Part shown: positions 8,956-18,014 of the stretch, piece after piece
Layout of the letters: the number at the start of each line of letters is the position of its first letter
Position numbering within the stretch: the first letter of the stretch is position 1
Translations under genes and position numbers: made by a program
The notes under the pieces: model-generated
What the model saw: the letters and a program-made list of their open reading frames with translations, nothing else
Database searches by the model: none
Told to the model about the DNA's origin: nothing
Assembly (NCBI RefSeq): GCF_902833145.1
Contig: NZ_CADFEN010000006.1
Span: 434,001-498,000, forward strand
Source of the DNA: Burkholderia sp. BCC0506
GTDB lineage: Bacteria > Pseudomonadota > Gammaproteobacteria > Burkholderiales > Burkholderiaceae
Reading direction: 5' to 3'
DNA length: 64,000 nt

Positions 8956-10269
8956 ATGGCGCCACGCGCTCCGCTGGCCGCCGCATTCGAGGGCCGCCTC
9001 ATGTCGCCGCAAGCACTGACGCCTCCCGTGCTGCGCGCATGGCTGCAGCTCGCGCATGCGCCCGGTCTGTCGCCCGCCGTGCTGCAGGTGCTGCTCGCGG
9101 CATTCGGCTCGCCGGCGGCGTTGCTGCGCGCGTCCGACCAGACGATCGCCGCCGTGACCAGCCCCGCCGCCGCGCAGGCCGTGCGCGCGAGCGAGCGCGA
9201 CGATCTAGAGACGCGCACCGACGCCGTGCTCGCGTGGCTCGACGCGCCGGGCAACATGCTCGTCACGCTGAGCGATCCGGCCTACCCGCCGCGGCTGCGC
9301 GACCTGCACGATCCGCCGCCGCTGCTATATGTAAAGGGGCGGCTCGACCTGCTGCACGCTCGAGGCCTCGCCGTGGTCGGCAGCCGCCATGCGACGCCGC
9401 AGGGGCTCGCCGACGCCACGCACTTCGCCCACGCGTTGTCCGACGCCGGCCTCACGATCGTCTCGGGCCTGGCGCTCGGGATCGATGGCGCCGCGCACCG
9501 TGGCGGGCTCGACGGCCGGTCCGGCACCGTCGCGGTGATCGCGACGGGCGCCGATCTCGTCTATCCGGCGCGGCACCGCGCGCTCGCCCACGAGATCGCC
9601 GCGCACGGCGCGATCGTCTCGGAATGGCCGCTCGGCACGCCGGCCCGCGCCGCGCATTTTCCACAGCGCAACCGGCTGATCGCCGCGCTCGCGATCGGCG
9701 TGCTCGTCGTCGAGGCCGCCCCGCGCTCGGGTTCGCTGATCACCGCGCGGCTCGCGAACGAATTGGGGCGCGATGTGTTCGCGATGCCCGGTTCGATCCA
9801 CGCGCCGCTCGCGCAGGGCTGCCACGCGCTGATCCGCGACGGCGCGAAGCTCACCGCGGCGCCGCTCGACGTGCTCGAGGAATACGGGCTGGGCGAACCG
9901 GCGGCGTGCACGACAGGAGGCACGCCGCGCGCCGGCAACCGGGGCTCGGACACTGGCGAAAGGCGCGAGCCCGACACTGCCGGCGCGGCGCAAGCGGATC
10001 GCGCCGTCGCGGCTGTCGCGGCACCCCGAATCGAAGCCCCGCCGCCGGGCAGCCCGGCGGAACAGGCCGTGCTCGCCGCCCTCGGATACGGCCCCGTGAC
10101 ATACGAATGGCTCGCCGAGCACAGCGGCCTGTCCGACGACGCGCTGCATGGCGCGCTGCTCGCGCTGGAACTGGCCGGCCGCGTCGCGAGCGTCGCCGGC
10201 GGGCGGTTCGCGCGGCTTGACGCGGCGCCCACCCCCTCTGCGCGGGGCGTGCTACATTCCCCGGCATAG
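8956..10269 (+). CDS. dprA: DNA-processing protein DprA (Smf)
   Basis: DprA binds incoming single-stranded DNA and loads RecA during natural transformation. A SAM-like helical N-terminus precedes the extended Rossmann core, with signatures VVGSRHATPQG, SGLALGIDGAAHRGGL and EAAPRSGSLITARLA. A low-complexity linker (about 315-370) leads to the C-terminal DML1-like winged helix (YGPVTYEWLAEHSGLS). The start is uncertain: ATG at 8956 gives 437 residues, and ATG at 9001 (MSPQALTPP) is close to where homologues begin. It probably shares a transcript with the thioredoxin-like gene 35 bp downstream. Confidence 0.92.
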   Translation: MAPRAPLAAAFEGRLMSPQALTPPVLRAWLQLAHAPGLSPAVLQVLLAAFGSPAALLRASDQTIAAVTSPAAAQAVRASERDDLETRTDAVLAWLDAPGNMLVTLSDPAYPPRLRDLHDPPPLLYVKGRLDLLHARGLAVVGSRHATPQGLADATHFAHALSDAGLTIVSGLALGIDGAAHRGGLDGRSGTVAVIATGADLVYPARHRALAHEIAAHGAIVSEWPLGTPARAAHFPQRNRLIAALAIGVLVVEAAPRSGSLITARLANELGRDVFAMPGSIHAPLAQGCHALIRDGAKLTAAPLDVLEEYGLGEPAACTTGGTPRAGNRGSDTGERREPDTAGAAQADRAVAAVAAPRIEAPPPGSPAEQAVLAALGYGPVTYEWLAEHSGLSDDALHGALLALELAGRVASVAGGRFARLDAAPTPSARGVLHSPA

Positions 10270-10304
10270 GGCGGCCCGGCCGCCGACGCTACCCAAGGAA
10301 TTCC

Positions 10305-10685
10305 ATGCCCGCGCTGAATCTCGACACCGATGCGGATCGGATCGCCGAGCGCCTCGCCGATCCCGGCACGTTGCTGGTCGCCTGCCTGTGCGCCGAGTGG
10401 TGCGGCACGTGCCGCGACTACCGGGCCGCCTTCGACCAGCTCGCCGACGCGCATCCGGACGCCTGCTTCGCCTGGATCGACATCGAAACCCATGCCGACC
10501 GGCTCGACGATCTCGACGTCGAGAACTTCCCGACCATCCTGATCGAGGACGCCCACACCGCACGCTTCTTCGGCACGGTGCTGCCGCACGCGGCGATCGT
10601 CGAGCGCATGCTGTCCGACCTGAGCGCGGTACCCGGTACGCCGCACGCACCGAAATTGCGCGACGTCCTGAACGTCGAAGCCTGA
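10305..10685 (+). CDS. Thioredoxin-family protein
   Basis: This 126-residue cytoplasmic thioredoxin-fold protein has the redox motif WCGTC (around residues 33-37, in CAEWCGTCRDYR) and the cis-proline motif NFPTILI. WCGTC differs from the WCGPC of classical thioredoxin. There is no signal peptide. The position 35 bp after dprA and the small size suggest a disulfide reductase co-transcribed with dprA; the partner is unknown. Confidence 0.88.
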   Translation: MPALNLDTDADRIAERLADPGTLLVACLCAEWCGTCRDYRAAFDQLADAHPDACFAWIDIETHADRLDDLDVENFPTILIEDAHTARFFGTVLPHAAIVERMLSDLSAVPGTPHAPKLRDVLNVEA

Positions 10686-10694
10686 ATTCGCGAG

Positions 10695-10720
10695 CCGGCG
10701 CGGCGGTTTTGCGCCGGTTT
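10695..10720 (+). terminator. Weak terminator after the thioredoxin-like gene
   Basis: A 7-bp GC stem (CCGGCGC / GCGCCGG) followed by TTT lies just after the thioredoxin-family stop codon. The T tract is short, so termination may be partial. Confidence 0.4.
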
Positions 10721-10879
10721 GCGCGCGCCGCCGCGCCGGGCGCTTGCCGCCATTGCGGCCCCCCTCTATGATGAGCCGCTTTTTACACGCTGAGCCGCCG
10801 TCGCTGCGGCGTGTGCTATAAAGCGGTCGTAAAAGGGACCCACAACCGGGCGAACCCGGTCTACCAACACACACCTGTC

Positions 10880-13477
10880 ATGTCCAAAGCACTGATCATT
10901 GCGGAAAAGCCTTCTGTCGCGAACGACATCGCACGCGCTTTGGGCGGCTTTACCAAGCATGACGAGTATTACGAGAGCGACGATTTCGTCCTTTCGTCCG
11001 CTGTCGGCCACCTGCTGGAAATCGCCGCCCCGGAGGAGTACGAGGTCAAGCGCGGCAAATGGAGCTTCGCGCATCTGCCCGTCATTCCCCCGCATTTCGA
11101 CCTGAATCCGATCGCAAAAAGCGAGTCGCGCCTCAAGGTGCTCACGAAGCTGATGAAGCGCAAGGACGTCGACCGCCTGATCAACGCATGCGACGCGGGG
11201 CGCGAAGGCGAGCTGATTTTCCGCCTGATCGCGCAGCACGCGAAGGCGAAGCAGCCGGTCCAGCGTCTGTGGCTGCAATCGATGACGCCGCAGGCGATCC
11301 GCGACGGTTTCGCGAACCTGCGCAGCGACTCGGACATGCAGCCGCTCGCCGACGCCGCACGCTGCCGCTCGGAAGCCGACTGGCTCGTCGGGATCAACGG
11401 CACCCGCGCGATGACCGCGTTCAACAGCAAGGGCGGCGGCTTCTTCCTGACCACCGTCGGCCGCGTCCAGACGCCGACGTTGTCGATCGTCGTCGAACGC
11501 GAAGAGAAAATCCGCCGCTTCGTCCCGCGCGACTATTGGGAAGTCAAGGCGGAATTCGCCTGCGCGGCCGGCTTCTACGAAGGCAAGTGGTTCGACCCGA
11601 AATTCAAGCGCGACGAATTCGATCCGGAAAAGCGCGACTCCCGTCTGTGGAGTCTGCCGGCTGCCGAAACGATCGTCGCGGCCTGCCGCGACCAGGTCGG
11701 CACGGTGTCCGAGGAATCGAAGCCGTCGACGCAACTGTCGCCGCTGCTGTTCGACCTGACGAGCCTGCAGCGCGAGGCGAACAGCCGCTTCGGCTTCTCC
11801 GCGAAGAACACGCTTGGCCTCGCCCAGGCGCTGTATGAAAAGCACAAGGTGCTGACCTACCCGCGTACCGATGCGCGCGCGCTGCCGGAAGACTACCTGT
11901 CGACGGTCCAGTCCACGCTCGAGATGCTCAAGGAGAGCCACAACTACCTGCCGCATGCGAAGCAGGTGCTCGACAAGGGCTGGGTGAAGCCGAACAAGCG
12001 GATCTTCGACAACTCGAAGATCAGCGACCACTTTGCCATCATCCCGACGCTGCAGGCGCCGAAGTCGCTGTCCGAACCGGAGCAGAAGCTGTACGACATG
12101 GTCGTGAAGCGCTTCCTCGCGGTGTTCTTCCCGGCAGCCGAATTCCGCGTGACGACGCGCATCACCGAAGTCGCCGGCCATCACTTCAAGACCGAAGGCA
12201 AGGTGCTCGTCGAGCCGGGCTGGCTGCAGGTGTACGGCCGCGACGCCGAAGGCGCGGATGCGAACCTCGTGCCGGTGCAGAAGGACGAGAAGGTGAAGAC
12301 GGACGAAATCGCCGCCGTCGCGCTCGTGACCAAACCGCCCGCACGCTACTCGGAAGCGACGCTGCTGTCCGCGATGGAAGGCGCGGGCAAGCTGGTCGAG
12401 GACGACGAGCTGCGCGAGGCGATGGCCGCGAAGGGCCTCGGCACGCCGGCGACCCGCGCGGCGATCATCGAAGGCCTGCTCGGCGAGAAGTACCTGCTGC
12501 GCGAAGGCCGCGAACTGATCCCGACCGCGAAGGCGTTCCAGCTGATGACGCTGCTGCGCGGCCTCGGCGTGAAGGAACTGACCGCCCCCGAGCTCACCGG
12601 CGAGTGGGAATACAAGCTGTCGCAGATGGAGCGCGGCAACCTCGGGCGCGACGCGTTCATGCAGGAAATCGCCCGCATGACGCAGCAGATCGTCAAGCGC
12701 GCGAAGGAATACGATTCCGACACGATCCCGGGCGACTACGCGACGCTCGAGACGCCGTGCCCGAACTGCGGCGGCCAGGTGAAGGAAAACTACCGGCGCT
12801 TCGCGTGCACGAAGTGCGACTTCTCGATCTCGAAGATCCCGGGCAGCCGGCAGTTCGAGATCCCGGAAGTCGAGGAACTGCTGCAGAAGAAGGAAATCGG
12901 GCCGCTGTCCGGGTTCCGCAGCAAGATGGGCCGCCCGTTCTCGGCGATCCTCAAGCTGTCGTTCGACGACGAGACGAAGAACTACAAGCTCGAGTTCGAT
13001 TTCGGCCAGGACCAGGGCGGCGAGGAAGGCGAGGCGCCCGACTTCTCCGCGCAGGAACCGGTCGGCGCGTGCCCGAAGTGCAAGGGCCGCGTGTTCGAGC
13101 ACGGGATGAGCTACGTGTGCGAGCACTCGGTGGCGAACCCGAAGACCTGCGACTTCCGCTCGGGCAAGGTGATCCTGCAGCAGGAAATCACGCGCGAGCA
13201 GATGGGCAAGCTGCTTGCCGACGGCCGCACGGATCTGCTGCCGAACTTCAAGTCGTCGCGTACCGGCCGCAACTTCAAGGCGTTCCTCGTGAAGCAGCCG
13301 GACGGCAAGATCGGCTTCGAGTTCGAGAAGAAGGAACCGAAGGCCGCCGCCGCGAAGAAAACGGCCAAATCGGCGACGAAGGATGCCGAAACCGTGACCG
13401 AAGGCGCCGAAGAGAAACCGGCACCGGCCCGCAAGACCGCCGCTCGGAAGACGACCGCGCGCAAGACGGGTTCGTGA
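10880..13477 (+). CDS. topB: DNA topoisomerase III
   Basis: TopB is a type IA topoisomerase that decatenates and relaxes DNA through single-strand passage. The TOPRIM domain opens MSKALIIAEKPSVANDIARA and has the DAGREGELIF motif. The active-site tyrosine is Y327 in LTYPRTDARALP. The C-terminus has two zinc-finger-like Cys4 segments (CPNCGG..FACTKCDF and CPKCKG..YVCEHS..CDF) and an Ala/Lys-rich basic tail that probably binds DNA. The ATG at 10880 was chosen because the conserved N-terminus begins there, giving 865 residues. A TATAAA -10-like element lies near 10818. Confidence 0.96.
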   Translation: MSKALIIAEKPSVANDIARALGGFTKHDEYYESDDFVLSSAVGHLLEIAAPEEYEVKRGKWSFAHLPVIPPHFDLNPIAKSESRLKVLTKLMKRKDVDRLINACDAGREGELIFRLIAQHAKAKQPVQRLWLQSMTPQAIRDGFANLRSDSDMQPLADAARCRSEADWLVGINGTRAMTAFNSKGGGFFLTTVGRVQTPTLSIVVEREEKIRRFVPRDYWEVKAEFACAAGFYEGKWFDPKFKRDEFDPEKRDSRLWSLPAAETIVAACRDQVGTVSEESKPSTQLSPLLFDLTSLQREANSRFGFSAKNTLGLAQALYEKHKVLTYPRTDARALPEDYLSTVQSTLEMLKESHNYLPHAKQVLDKGWVKPNKRIFDNSKISDHFAIIPTLQAPKSLSEPEQKLYDMVVKRFLAVFFPAAEFRVTTRITEVAGHHFKTEGKVLVEPGWLQVYGRDAEGADANLVPVQKDEKVKTDEIAAVALVTKPPARYSEATLLSAMEGAGKLVEDDELREAMAAKGLGTPATRAAIIEGLLGEKYLLREGRELIPTAKAFQLMTLLRGLGVKELTAPELTGEWEYKLSQMERGNLGRDAFMQEIARMTQQIVKRAKEYDSDTIPGDYATLETPCPNCGGQVKENYRRFACTKCDFSISKIPGSRQFEIPEVEELLQKKEIGPLSGFRSKMGRPFSAILKLSFDDETKNYKLEFDFGQDQGGEEGEAPDFSAQEPVGACPKCKGRVFEHGMSYVCEHSVANPKTCDFRSGKVILQQEITREQMGKLLADGRTDLLPNFKSSRTGRNFKAFLVKQPDGKIGFEFEKKEPKAAAAKKTAKSATKDAETVTEGAEEKPAPARKTAARKTTARKTGS

Positions 13478-13533
13478 CGGCCCGGACGCCGGGCGCTGCT
13501 TGCGGCGCGTCCGGCTTCCGCACGCAGCCATAA

Positions 13534-13563
13534 AAAAACGCGGATCGGTCGATCCGCGTTTTT
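13534..13563. terminator. Bidirectional terminator between topB and the LysR gene
   Basis: A stem ACGCGGATC / GATCCGCGT is flanked by a run of A on the left and T on the right, so it can work on both strands. It separates the convergent topB and LysR genes. Confidence 0.85.
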
Positions 13564-13601
13564 CTTTGCGCCGGCCCGTTGCGCGGCCGGCCGCCGAGCC
13601 G

Positions 13602-14651
13602 TTACAGCGGCGACGGCGCCGCCACGCGCGTGCGCGGCGAGCGCGCGACACGCGGCTGCAGGTTCGGATCGGTCGATTCGGGCTGCTCGGCACGCATCTC
13701 GACGCCGATCGGCGGCAGCGTCGCGCCCTGTGCGGCCCACTGTTCGCCCATCATCACGTCGGTCGAGTGGCTGAAATGCTCGACGAGATGGTCGATGAAC
13801 GTGCGCACCTTCGCCGGCAGATGGCGCCGGCTCGGGTAAGCGATGTTGATCTCGACCTGCGGCAGCCGGAAATCCGGCAGCAGCCGCACGAGCGCGCCGC
13901 GCGCGATGTCGCTGCCGATCAGGTAGCTCGGCAGGATCGCGACGCCCATCCCGAGCAACGCGAACTGGCGCAGCATCGCGGTGTTGTTCGCGACGATCAC
14001 GTTGGTCGGGCGCACGCGCACTTCGCCGTCCGGCCCCGTGAACACGCGCTCGTCGCCCCAGTATTCGGTCGGCAAGCTCAGGGCCGGGTGCTCGGCGAGC
14101 TGCTCCGGATGAGTCGGCACGCCGTGCTTCTCCAGATAGCTCGGCGTCGCGCACACGGTCATGCAGCCGGTGGTCAGGCGCCGCGTGACGATGCTCGCGC
14201 TGCGCATCTGGCGCGTGACGACGATGCCGACGTCGAAGCCTTCCTCGACCAGATCGACCTGCCGGTCGACCAGCGTGAGATCCGGCACCACTTTCGGGAA
14301 ATTCTCCGTGTACGACTGCAGCACGGGCGCGAGGTTGTGCAGGCCGAACACGACCGGCGCCACGATGCGCAGCGTGCCGACCGGCTCGTGATTGCGCGCG
14401 ACGACCATCTGCTCGACATCCTCGAGCTCGTCGAGGATCTGGCGGGCACGCTCCAGATAGACCTGACCGGACTCCGTCAGCGAGAGGCTGCGCGTGGTGC
14501 GGTTAAGCAGACGCGTGCCGAGCCGGCCTTCCAGATCGGCGACGTGGCGCGTCGCGACCGCGTTGGAAATATCCATTGCGCTCGCGGCCCGCGCGAAACT
14601 GCCGAGATCTGCAACCTTGACGAACACGCGCATCGACTGCAAGTGATCCAT
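13602..14651 (-). CDS. LysR-family transcriptional regulator
   Basis: This 349-residue LysR regulator has an N-terminal winged helix (residues 1-60: FVKVADLGSFARAASAMDIS, TRHVADLEGRLGTRLLNRTT) and a substrate-binding domain (about 90-300). A basic, proline-containing tail of about 45 residues extends past the usual LysR length. It is divergent from the hydroxyacid dehydrogenase gene across 427 bp that hold a large palindrome, suggesting control of that gene or of itself. The effector is unknown. Confidence 0.9.
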   Translation of the reverse strand: MDHLQSMRVFVKVADLGSFARAASAMDISNAVATRHVADLEGRLGTRLLNRTTRSLSLTESGQVYLERARQILDELEDVEQMVVARNHEPVGTLRIVAPVVFGLHNLAPVLQSYTENFPKVVPDLTLVDRQVDLVEEGFDVGIVVTRQMRSASIVTRRLTTGCMTVCATPSYLEKHGVPTHPEQLAEHPALSLPTEYWGDERVFTGPDGEVRVRPTNVIVANNTAMLRQFALLGMGVAILPSYLIGSDIARGALVRLLPDFRLPQVEINIAYPSRRHLPAKVRTFIDHLVEHFSHSTDVMMGEQWAAQGATLPPIGVEMRAEQPESTDPNLQPRVARSPRTRVAAPSPL

Positions 14652-14799
14652 AAACGACTCCTGCCGCTGTTACAACTTCAAAAAGATGAAGCAAATGCGT
14701 AATTCTCCTACGACAGCGGAAATGATGCAGAGTTGCTCAACAAGGGGCCGGTTGACGATAAAAATAGTCAAAAATCCTCGCCTTCCGCGGATAGTTGAT

Positions 14800-14828
14800 C
14801 CAATTATTCTGCTTGAAGCAACAATTGG
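14800..14828. promoter_or_regulatory. Palindrome between LysR and the dehydrogenase, candidate operator
   Basis: CCAATT at 14800 and AATTGG at 14823 enclose a nested TGCT-TGA-AGCA, giving an imperfect 29-bp palindrome in an AT-richer part of the 427-bp divergent region (14652-15078). A LysR tetramer site would look like this. The remainder of the region (14829-15078) shows no gene or clear promoter. Confidence 0.5.
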
Positions 14829-15078
14829 GTGAACCTCGTCGAGTAAGCGGCCGAATCAGGAAGGACGTGTTTGATGCGACACAACAGCGCACCCGTGCGC
14901 GTGTCATGCAGGCGGCGCCGGGTGCGGCTGCCGCCAATTGCGGCGGAGCGTAACAACCTGTTAAAAAGACACCACGAAGGCAGCCGACGTTGCATCATGT
15001 CGGCCCCGGCCGGGCGGGATGGGTGCGCACCGTGCGCCGCCGCCCCAGCCGCTTTCAACGCGCGACACCCCGTTCACC

Positions 15079-16092
15079 ATGAAAATTGCCATCCTCGACG
15101 ACTATCAGGACGCCGTCCGCAAGCTGAACTGCTTCGAGATGCTCGCCGGTCACGACGTAAAGGTCTTCAACAATACGGTGCGCGGCCTGGGACAGCTCGC
15201 CAGCCGTCTGGCGGAAGTCGAGGCGCTCGTGCTGATTCGTGAACGAACCCCGATTACTTCCCAGTTGCTGTCCAAGCTGCCTAACCTGCGCATGATCAGC
15301 CAGACCGGCCGCGTATCGAGCCACATCGATCTCGACGCGTGTACCGACCGCGGCATCGCGGTGCTCGAAGGCACCGGTTCGCCGGTCGCGCCGGCCGAGC
15401 TGACCTGGGCGCTCGTGATGGCCGCCCAGCGCCGCATTCCGCAGTACGTCGCGAACCTGAAGCAGGGCGCCTGGCAGCAGTCGGGCCTGAAGACGTCCGC
15501 GCTGCCGCCGAACTTCGGCCTCGGCCAGGTGCTGCGCGGCCAGACCCTCGGCATCTGGGGCTACGGCAAGATCGGCCGGCTCGTCGCCGGCTACGGCAAG
15601 GCGTTCGGAATGAACGTGCTGATCTGGGGCCGCGAGCATTCGCTCGAGGCCGCGCGCACCGACGGCTACACGGCCGCCGAGAGCCGCGAAGCGCTGTTCG
15701 AGCAGAGCGACGTGCTGTCGCTGCACCTGCGCCTGCACGACGACACGCGCGGGATCGTGAAGCAGGAAGACCTGATGCGGATGAAGCCGACGTCGCTGCT
15801 CGTCAATACGAGCCGCGCCGAGCTGCTCGAGGACAACGCGCTCGTCAACGCGCTGTCGCACAACCGTCCGGGGATGGTCGCGATCGATGTGTTCGAAAGC
15901 GAGCCGATCCTGCAGGGCTACAGCCTGCTGCGGATGGAAAACGTGATCTGCACGCCGCACATCGGCTACGTCGAACGCGAAAGCTACGAGCTGTATTTCA
16001 GTGCCGCATTCCGCAACATTCTCGCGTTCGACGACGGCGACATGTCGAGCGTCGCCAACCCGGAAGCGCTGACGCCGATCCGCAAGCGCTGA
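15079..16092 (+). CDS. D-2-hydroxyacid dehydrogenase
   Basis: This 337-residue NAD(P)-dependent dehydrogenase of the D-isomer 2-hydroxyacid family reduces 2-oxoacids or oxidises D-2-hydroxyacids. The nucleotide-binding motif GIWGYGKIGRLVAGYG lies near residue 155. Substrate and catalytic residues sit in ISQTGRVSSHIDLDACTDRG, NTSRAELLEDNAL, VFESEPILQ and the terminal histidine motif CTPHIGYVE. The ATG at 15079 (MKIAILDDYQDAV) was chosen from homology. The actual substrate is not evident; glycerate or phosphoglycerate-type acids are possible. Confidence 0.92.
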   Translation: MKIAILDDYQDAVRKLNCFEMLAGHDVKVFNNTVRGLGQLASRLAEVEALVLIRERTPITSQLLSKLPNLRMISQTGRVSSHIDLDACTDRGIAVLEGTGSPVAPAELTWALVMAAQRRIPQYVANLKQGAWQQSGLKTSALPPNFGLGQVLRGQTLGIWGYGKIGRLVAGYGKAFGMNVLIWGREHSLEAARTDGYTAAESREALFEQSDVLSLHLRLHDDTRGIVKQEDLMRMKPTSLLVNTSRAELLEDNALVNALSHNRPGMVAIDVFESEPILQGYSLLRMENVICTPHIGYVERESYELYFSAAFRNILAFDDGDMSSVANPEALTPIRKR

Positions 16093-16098
16093 TCGCAC

Positions 16099-16124
16099 AC
16101 GGGCCGCGCGTCGCGCGGGCCCGT
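16099..16124. terminator. Probable terminator between convergent genes
   Basis: A GC-rich stem (ACGGGCC / GGCCCGT with a bulged GC continuation) lies between the dehydrogenase stop and the patatin stop and is followed on the plus strand by CGTTTCGTT. It is plausible as a terminator for the dehydrogenase. Confidence 0.5.
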
Positions 16125-16141
16125 CGTTTCGTTCCCATTCG

Positions 16142-17008
16142 TCAGGCGGCCACGCGGCCGCCCGTCATCGCGCCGACGCGCGTGAGGAAGTGCTCGCCGT
16201 CGCGCCGCCCGAGATCGTACGCATGCCGCATCTGCGACGGGCTCGTGTAATCCCAGCTCGAAATCGGCACCTTGCTCGACGGCTGCACGTACAGCCGCCG
16301 CTGGTCGCCGTGCGCGACCGTAAACATCTGCGGACGCGGATACAGCCGCGTGACCAGCACCAGCACGTCGCCCGGCGACGGATCGAGCGCATCGACCGGC
16401 ACGTTGTCGACCATCCCGCCGTCGAGCACCGGCCGGCCGCCGCGCCGCAGCACCGGCGTGAACGGCGGCGTGCACGACGACTGCAGGATCAGGTCGGCGA
16501 GTTCGTCGACTTGCGTGCAGGCCTGCGCGCGCACGAATTCGGGCCGAAAACCGAGCGTGCGCCCGAGCGTCGGGTGCAGCGTCTTGCGCACGTACTTCTC
16601 GATGTTGTATGCGACGAGGCCGGCCGCGACCGCGCTGCGCGCGCCGAGCCAGCGCGGCACGTGCGACACGCCGATGCGGATCTCCGGCGCCGTGGCCAGC
16701 TTCGCGAACGGCTCGCCGTAGATGTCGAGCAGCGCCTGGCGGTAGATCCGGTAGTGCGGAAACACGGGCTCGCGCCCGAACAGGTTGCCCCAGTACGCAT
16801 TCTTCCGGTTGTGGCGCAGCGCCTCTTCGTAATAGCGCATCACCCAGGCGGCGTCGCGCGTATACAGCATGCATGCGGTGGCCGCGCCGGCCGAGATGCC
16901 GGTGATCACGCGCGGGCGCAGGTCGAGGGCCGGCTGCGCGACGTCCCAGAAACCGGCCTGCCACCAGCAGCGATTGCCGCCGCCCGCGAAGACGATCTGG
17001 TCGAACAT
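16142..17008 (-). CDS. Patatin-like phospholipase
   Basis: This 288-residue patatin-domain lipase has the oxyanion motif FAGGGNRCWWQAG near the N-terminus, the nucleophile elbow GISAGAATA (GxSxG) and the catalytic Asp motif LDGGMVDNVP, completing the Ser-Asp dyad. There is no signal peptide, so it acts in the cytoplasm or is exported another way. The ATG at 17008 was chosen because the conserved sequence begins immediately. It lies 8 bp downstream of the thioesterase gene, so the two probably form an acyl-lipid operon. Confidence 0.9.
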   Translation of the reverse strand: MFDQIVFAGGGNRCWWQAGFWDVAQPALDLRPRVITGISAGAATACMLYTRDAAWVMRYYEEALRHNRKNAYWGNLFGREPVFPHYRIYRQALLDIYGEPFAKLATAPEIRIGVSHVPRWLGARSAVAAGLVAYNIEKYVRKTLHPTLGRTLGFRPEFVRAQACTQVDELADLILQSSCTPPFTPVLRRGGRPVLDGGMVDNVPVDALDPSPGDVLVLVTRLYPRPQMFTVAHGDQRRLYVQPSSKVPISSWDYTSPSQMRHAYDLGRRDGEHFLTRVGAMTGGRVAA

Positions 17009-17016
17009 CGCGCCGC

Positions 17017-17421
17017 TCAGCTGACGAGCGCGTAGGTCGACGTCGCGTGAACGGCCATCTTGCCGTCCTCGTCGAACAGCTCGACTTCGCCGAACACGAG
17101 ATTGCGGCCCATCCGCAGCACGCGCGCGGTGACGAGCACGTCGCCCTTGCGCACGGGACGCATGAAGTTCGTGTTCAGCGACACCGTCGTCATCGGCCGG
17201 AATTCGCCGAGCGCAACCGAGATCGCCACCACCATCGCGGTATCGGCGGCCGCCGTGAACACCTGGCCGCAGATGATGCCGCCCGAGTGGCGGAACTCGC
17301 CGGAAAACGGCAGGCGCAGCGTGACGCTGTCGTCGCCGATCGACACGGGGACCAGACCCAGCGAGCGGACCCACGGGGCCAGCAGGCGATCCAGCAATTC
17401 GCGGACTGCGTTTTCGTCCAT
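17017..17421 (-). CDS. PaaI-family hotdog thioesterase
   Basis: This 134-residue single hotdog-fold protein has the typical GEFRHSGGIICGQVFTAAADTA helix with a catalytic Asp and the VSLNTNFMRPVRKGD strand. Such proteins hydrolyse acyl-CoA or aryl-CoA. The ATG at 17421 (MDENAVRELLD) fits the family length. It is the first gene of a two-gene unit with the patatin-like lipase, which could supply or remove acyl groups; that link is inference. Confidence 0.88.
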   Translation of the reverse strand: MDENAVRELLDRLLAPWVRSLGLVPVSIGDDSVTLRLPFSGEFRHSGGIICGQVFTAAADTAMVVAISVALGEFRPMTTVSLNTNFMRPVRKGDVLVTARVLRMGRNLVFGEVELFDEDGKMAVHATSTYALVS

Positions 17422-17568
17422 CTTCGAATGTCCAGAAAACGTTGCGCGACCGCCGCGCAACAGTTGGACGTCATCATACCGGGAGCGGGCCAACTGCGAT
17501 CGCTCGTTATCCCGCCGACAGCCGCCGTCGGCGTGACGAAATATTTTCGGGAAATTTGCAGAAAGGGC

Positions 17569-17597
17569 TTGCCATGTCCTGAAAACCCCGGCATAAT
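17569..17597 (+). promoter_or_regulatory. Promoter of tRNA-Lys
   Basis: A -35 TTGCCA and a -10 CATAAT are separated by 17 bp and end 13 nt before the mature 5' end of tRNA-Lys. Confidence 0.7.
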
Positions 17598-17610
17598 CTT
17601 TCTTCTGTTG

Positions 17611-17686
17611 GGGGCGTTAGCTCAGTTGGTAGAGCAGCGGACTCTTAATCCGTAGGTCGAGTGTTCGAGTCACTCACGCCCCACCA
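17611..17686 (+). tRNA. tRNA-Lys (CTT)
   Basis: A complete 76-nt cloverleaf with acceptor GGGGCGT / ACGCCCC, D-loop AGCTCAGTTGG, anticodon loop CTCTTAA (anticodon CTT, lysine), T-arm GAGTG TTCGAGT CACTC and an encoded CCA end. It is single and has its own promoter and terminator. Confidence 0.97.
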
Positions 17687-17694
17687 GGAATTCC

Positions 17695-17727
17695 AAAGGC
17701 CGGTCAGCGAAAGCTGACCGGCCTTTT
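17695..17727 (+). terminator. Terminator of tRNA-Lys
   Basis: A 14-nt arm AAAGGCCGGTCAGC pairs with the following arm around a GAAA tetraloop and runs into TTTT. It starts 9 nt after the CCA end. Confidence 0.9.
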
Positions 17728-18014
17728 CCGTTTTGGCCGCCGCATTCGTCGCGGCGCGCACCTTCCTCGGGCACGATCGCACGCCGGTTGAGCATCGTTT
17801 CCGCTAGAATCGTCCGACAAATATCACACGACCGGCGCAGGCATCGCCATTTGCCCGCCGGCACTGAGAGAACATGGGACGTCAGACATGGAAGCATGTG
17901 AACGAGACGCGACCATTCAGAGGGCATGGTTGCGCCGATATCGGCCTGTCCGTCGCGATGGGCCGCTCACCGGGGCACACCCGAATCCGCGCGACGCACG
18001 AACCGGATCGCGTC

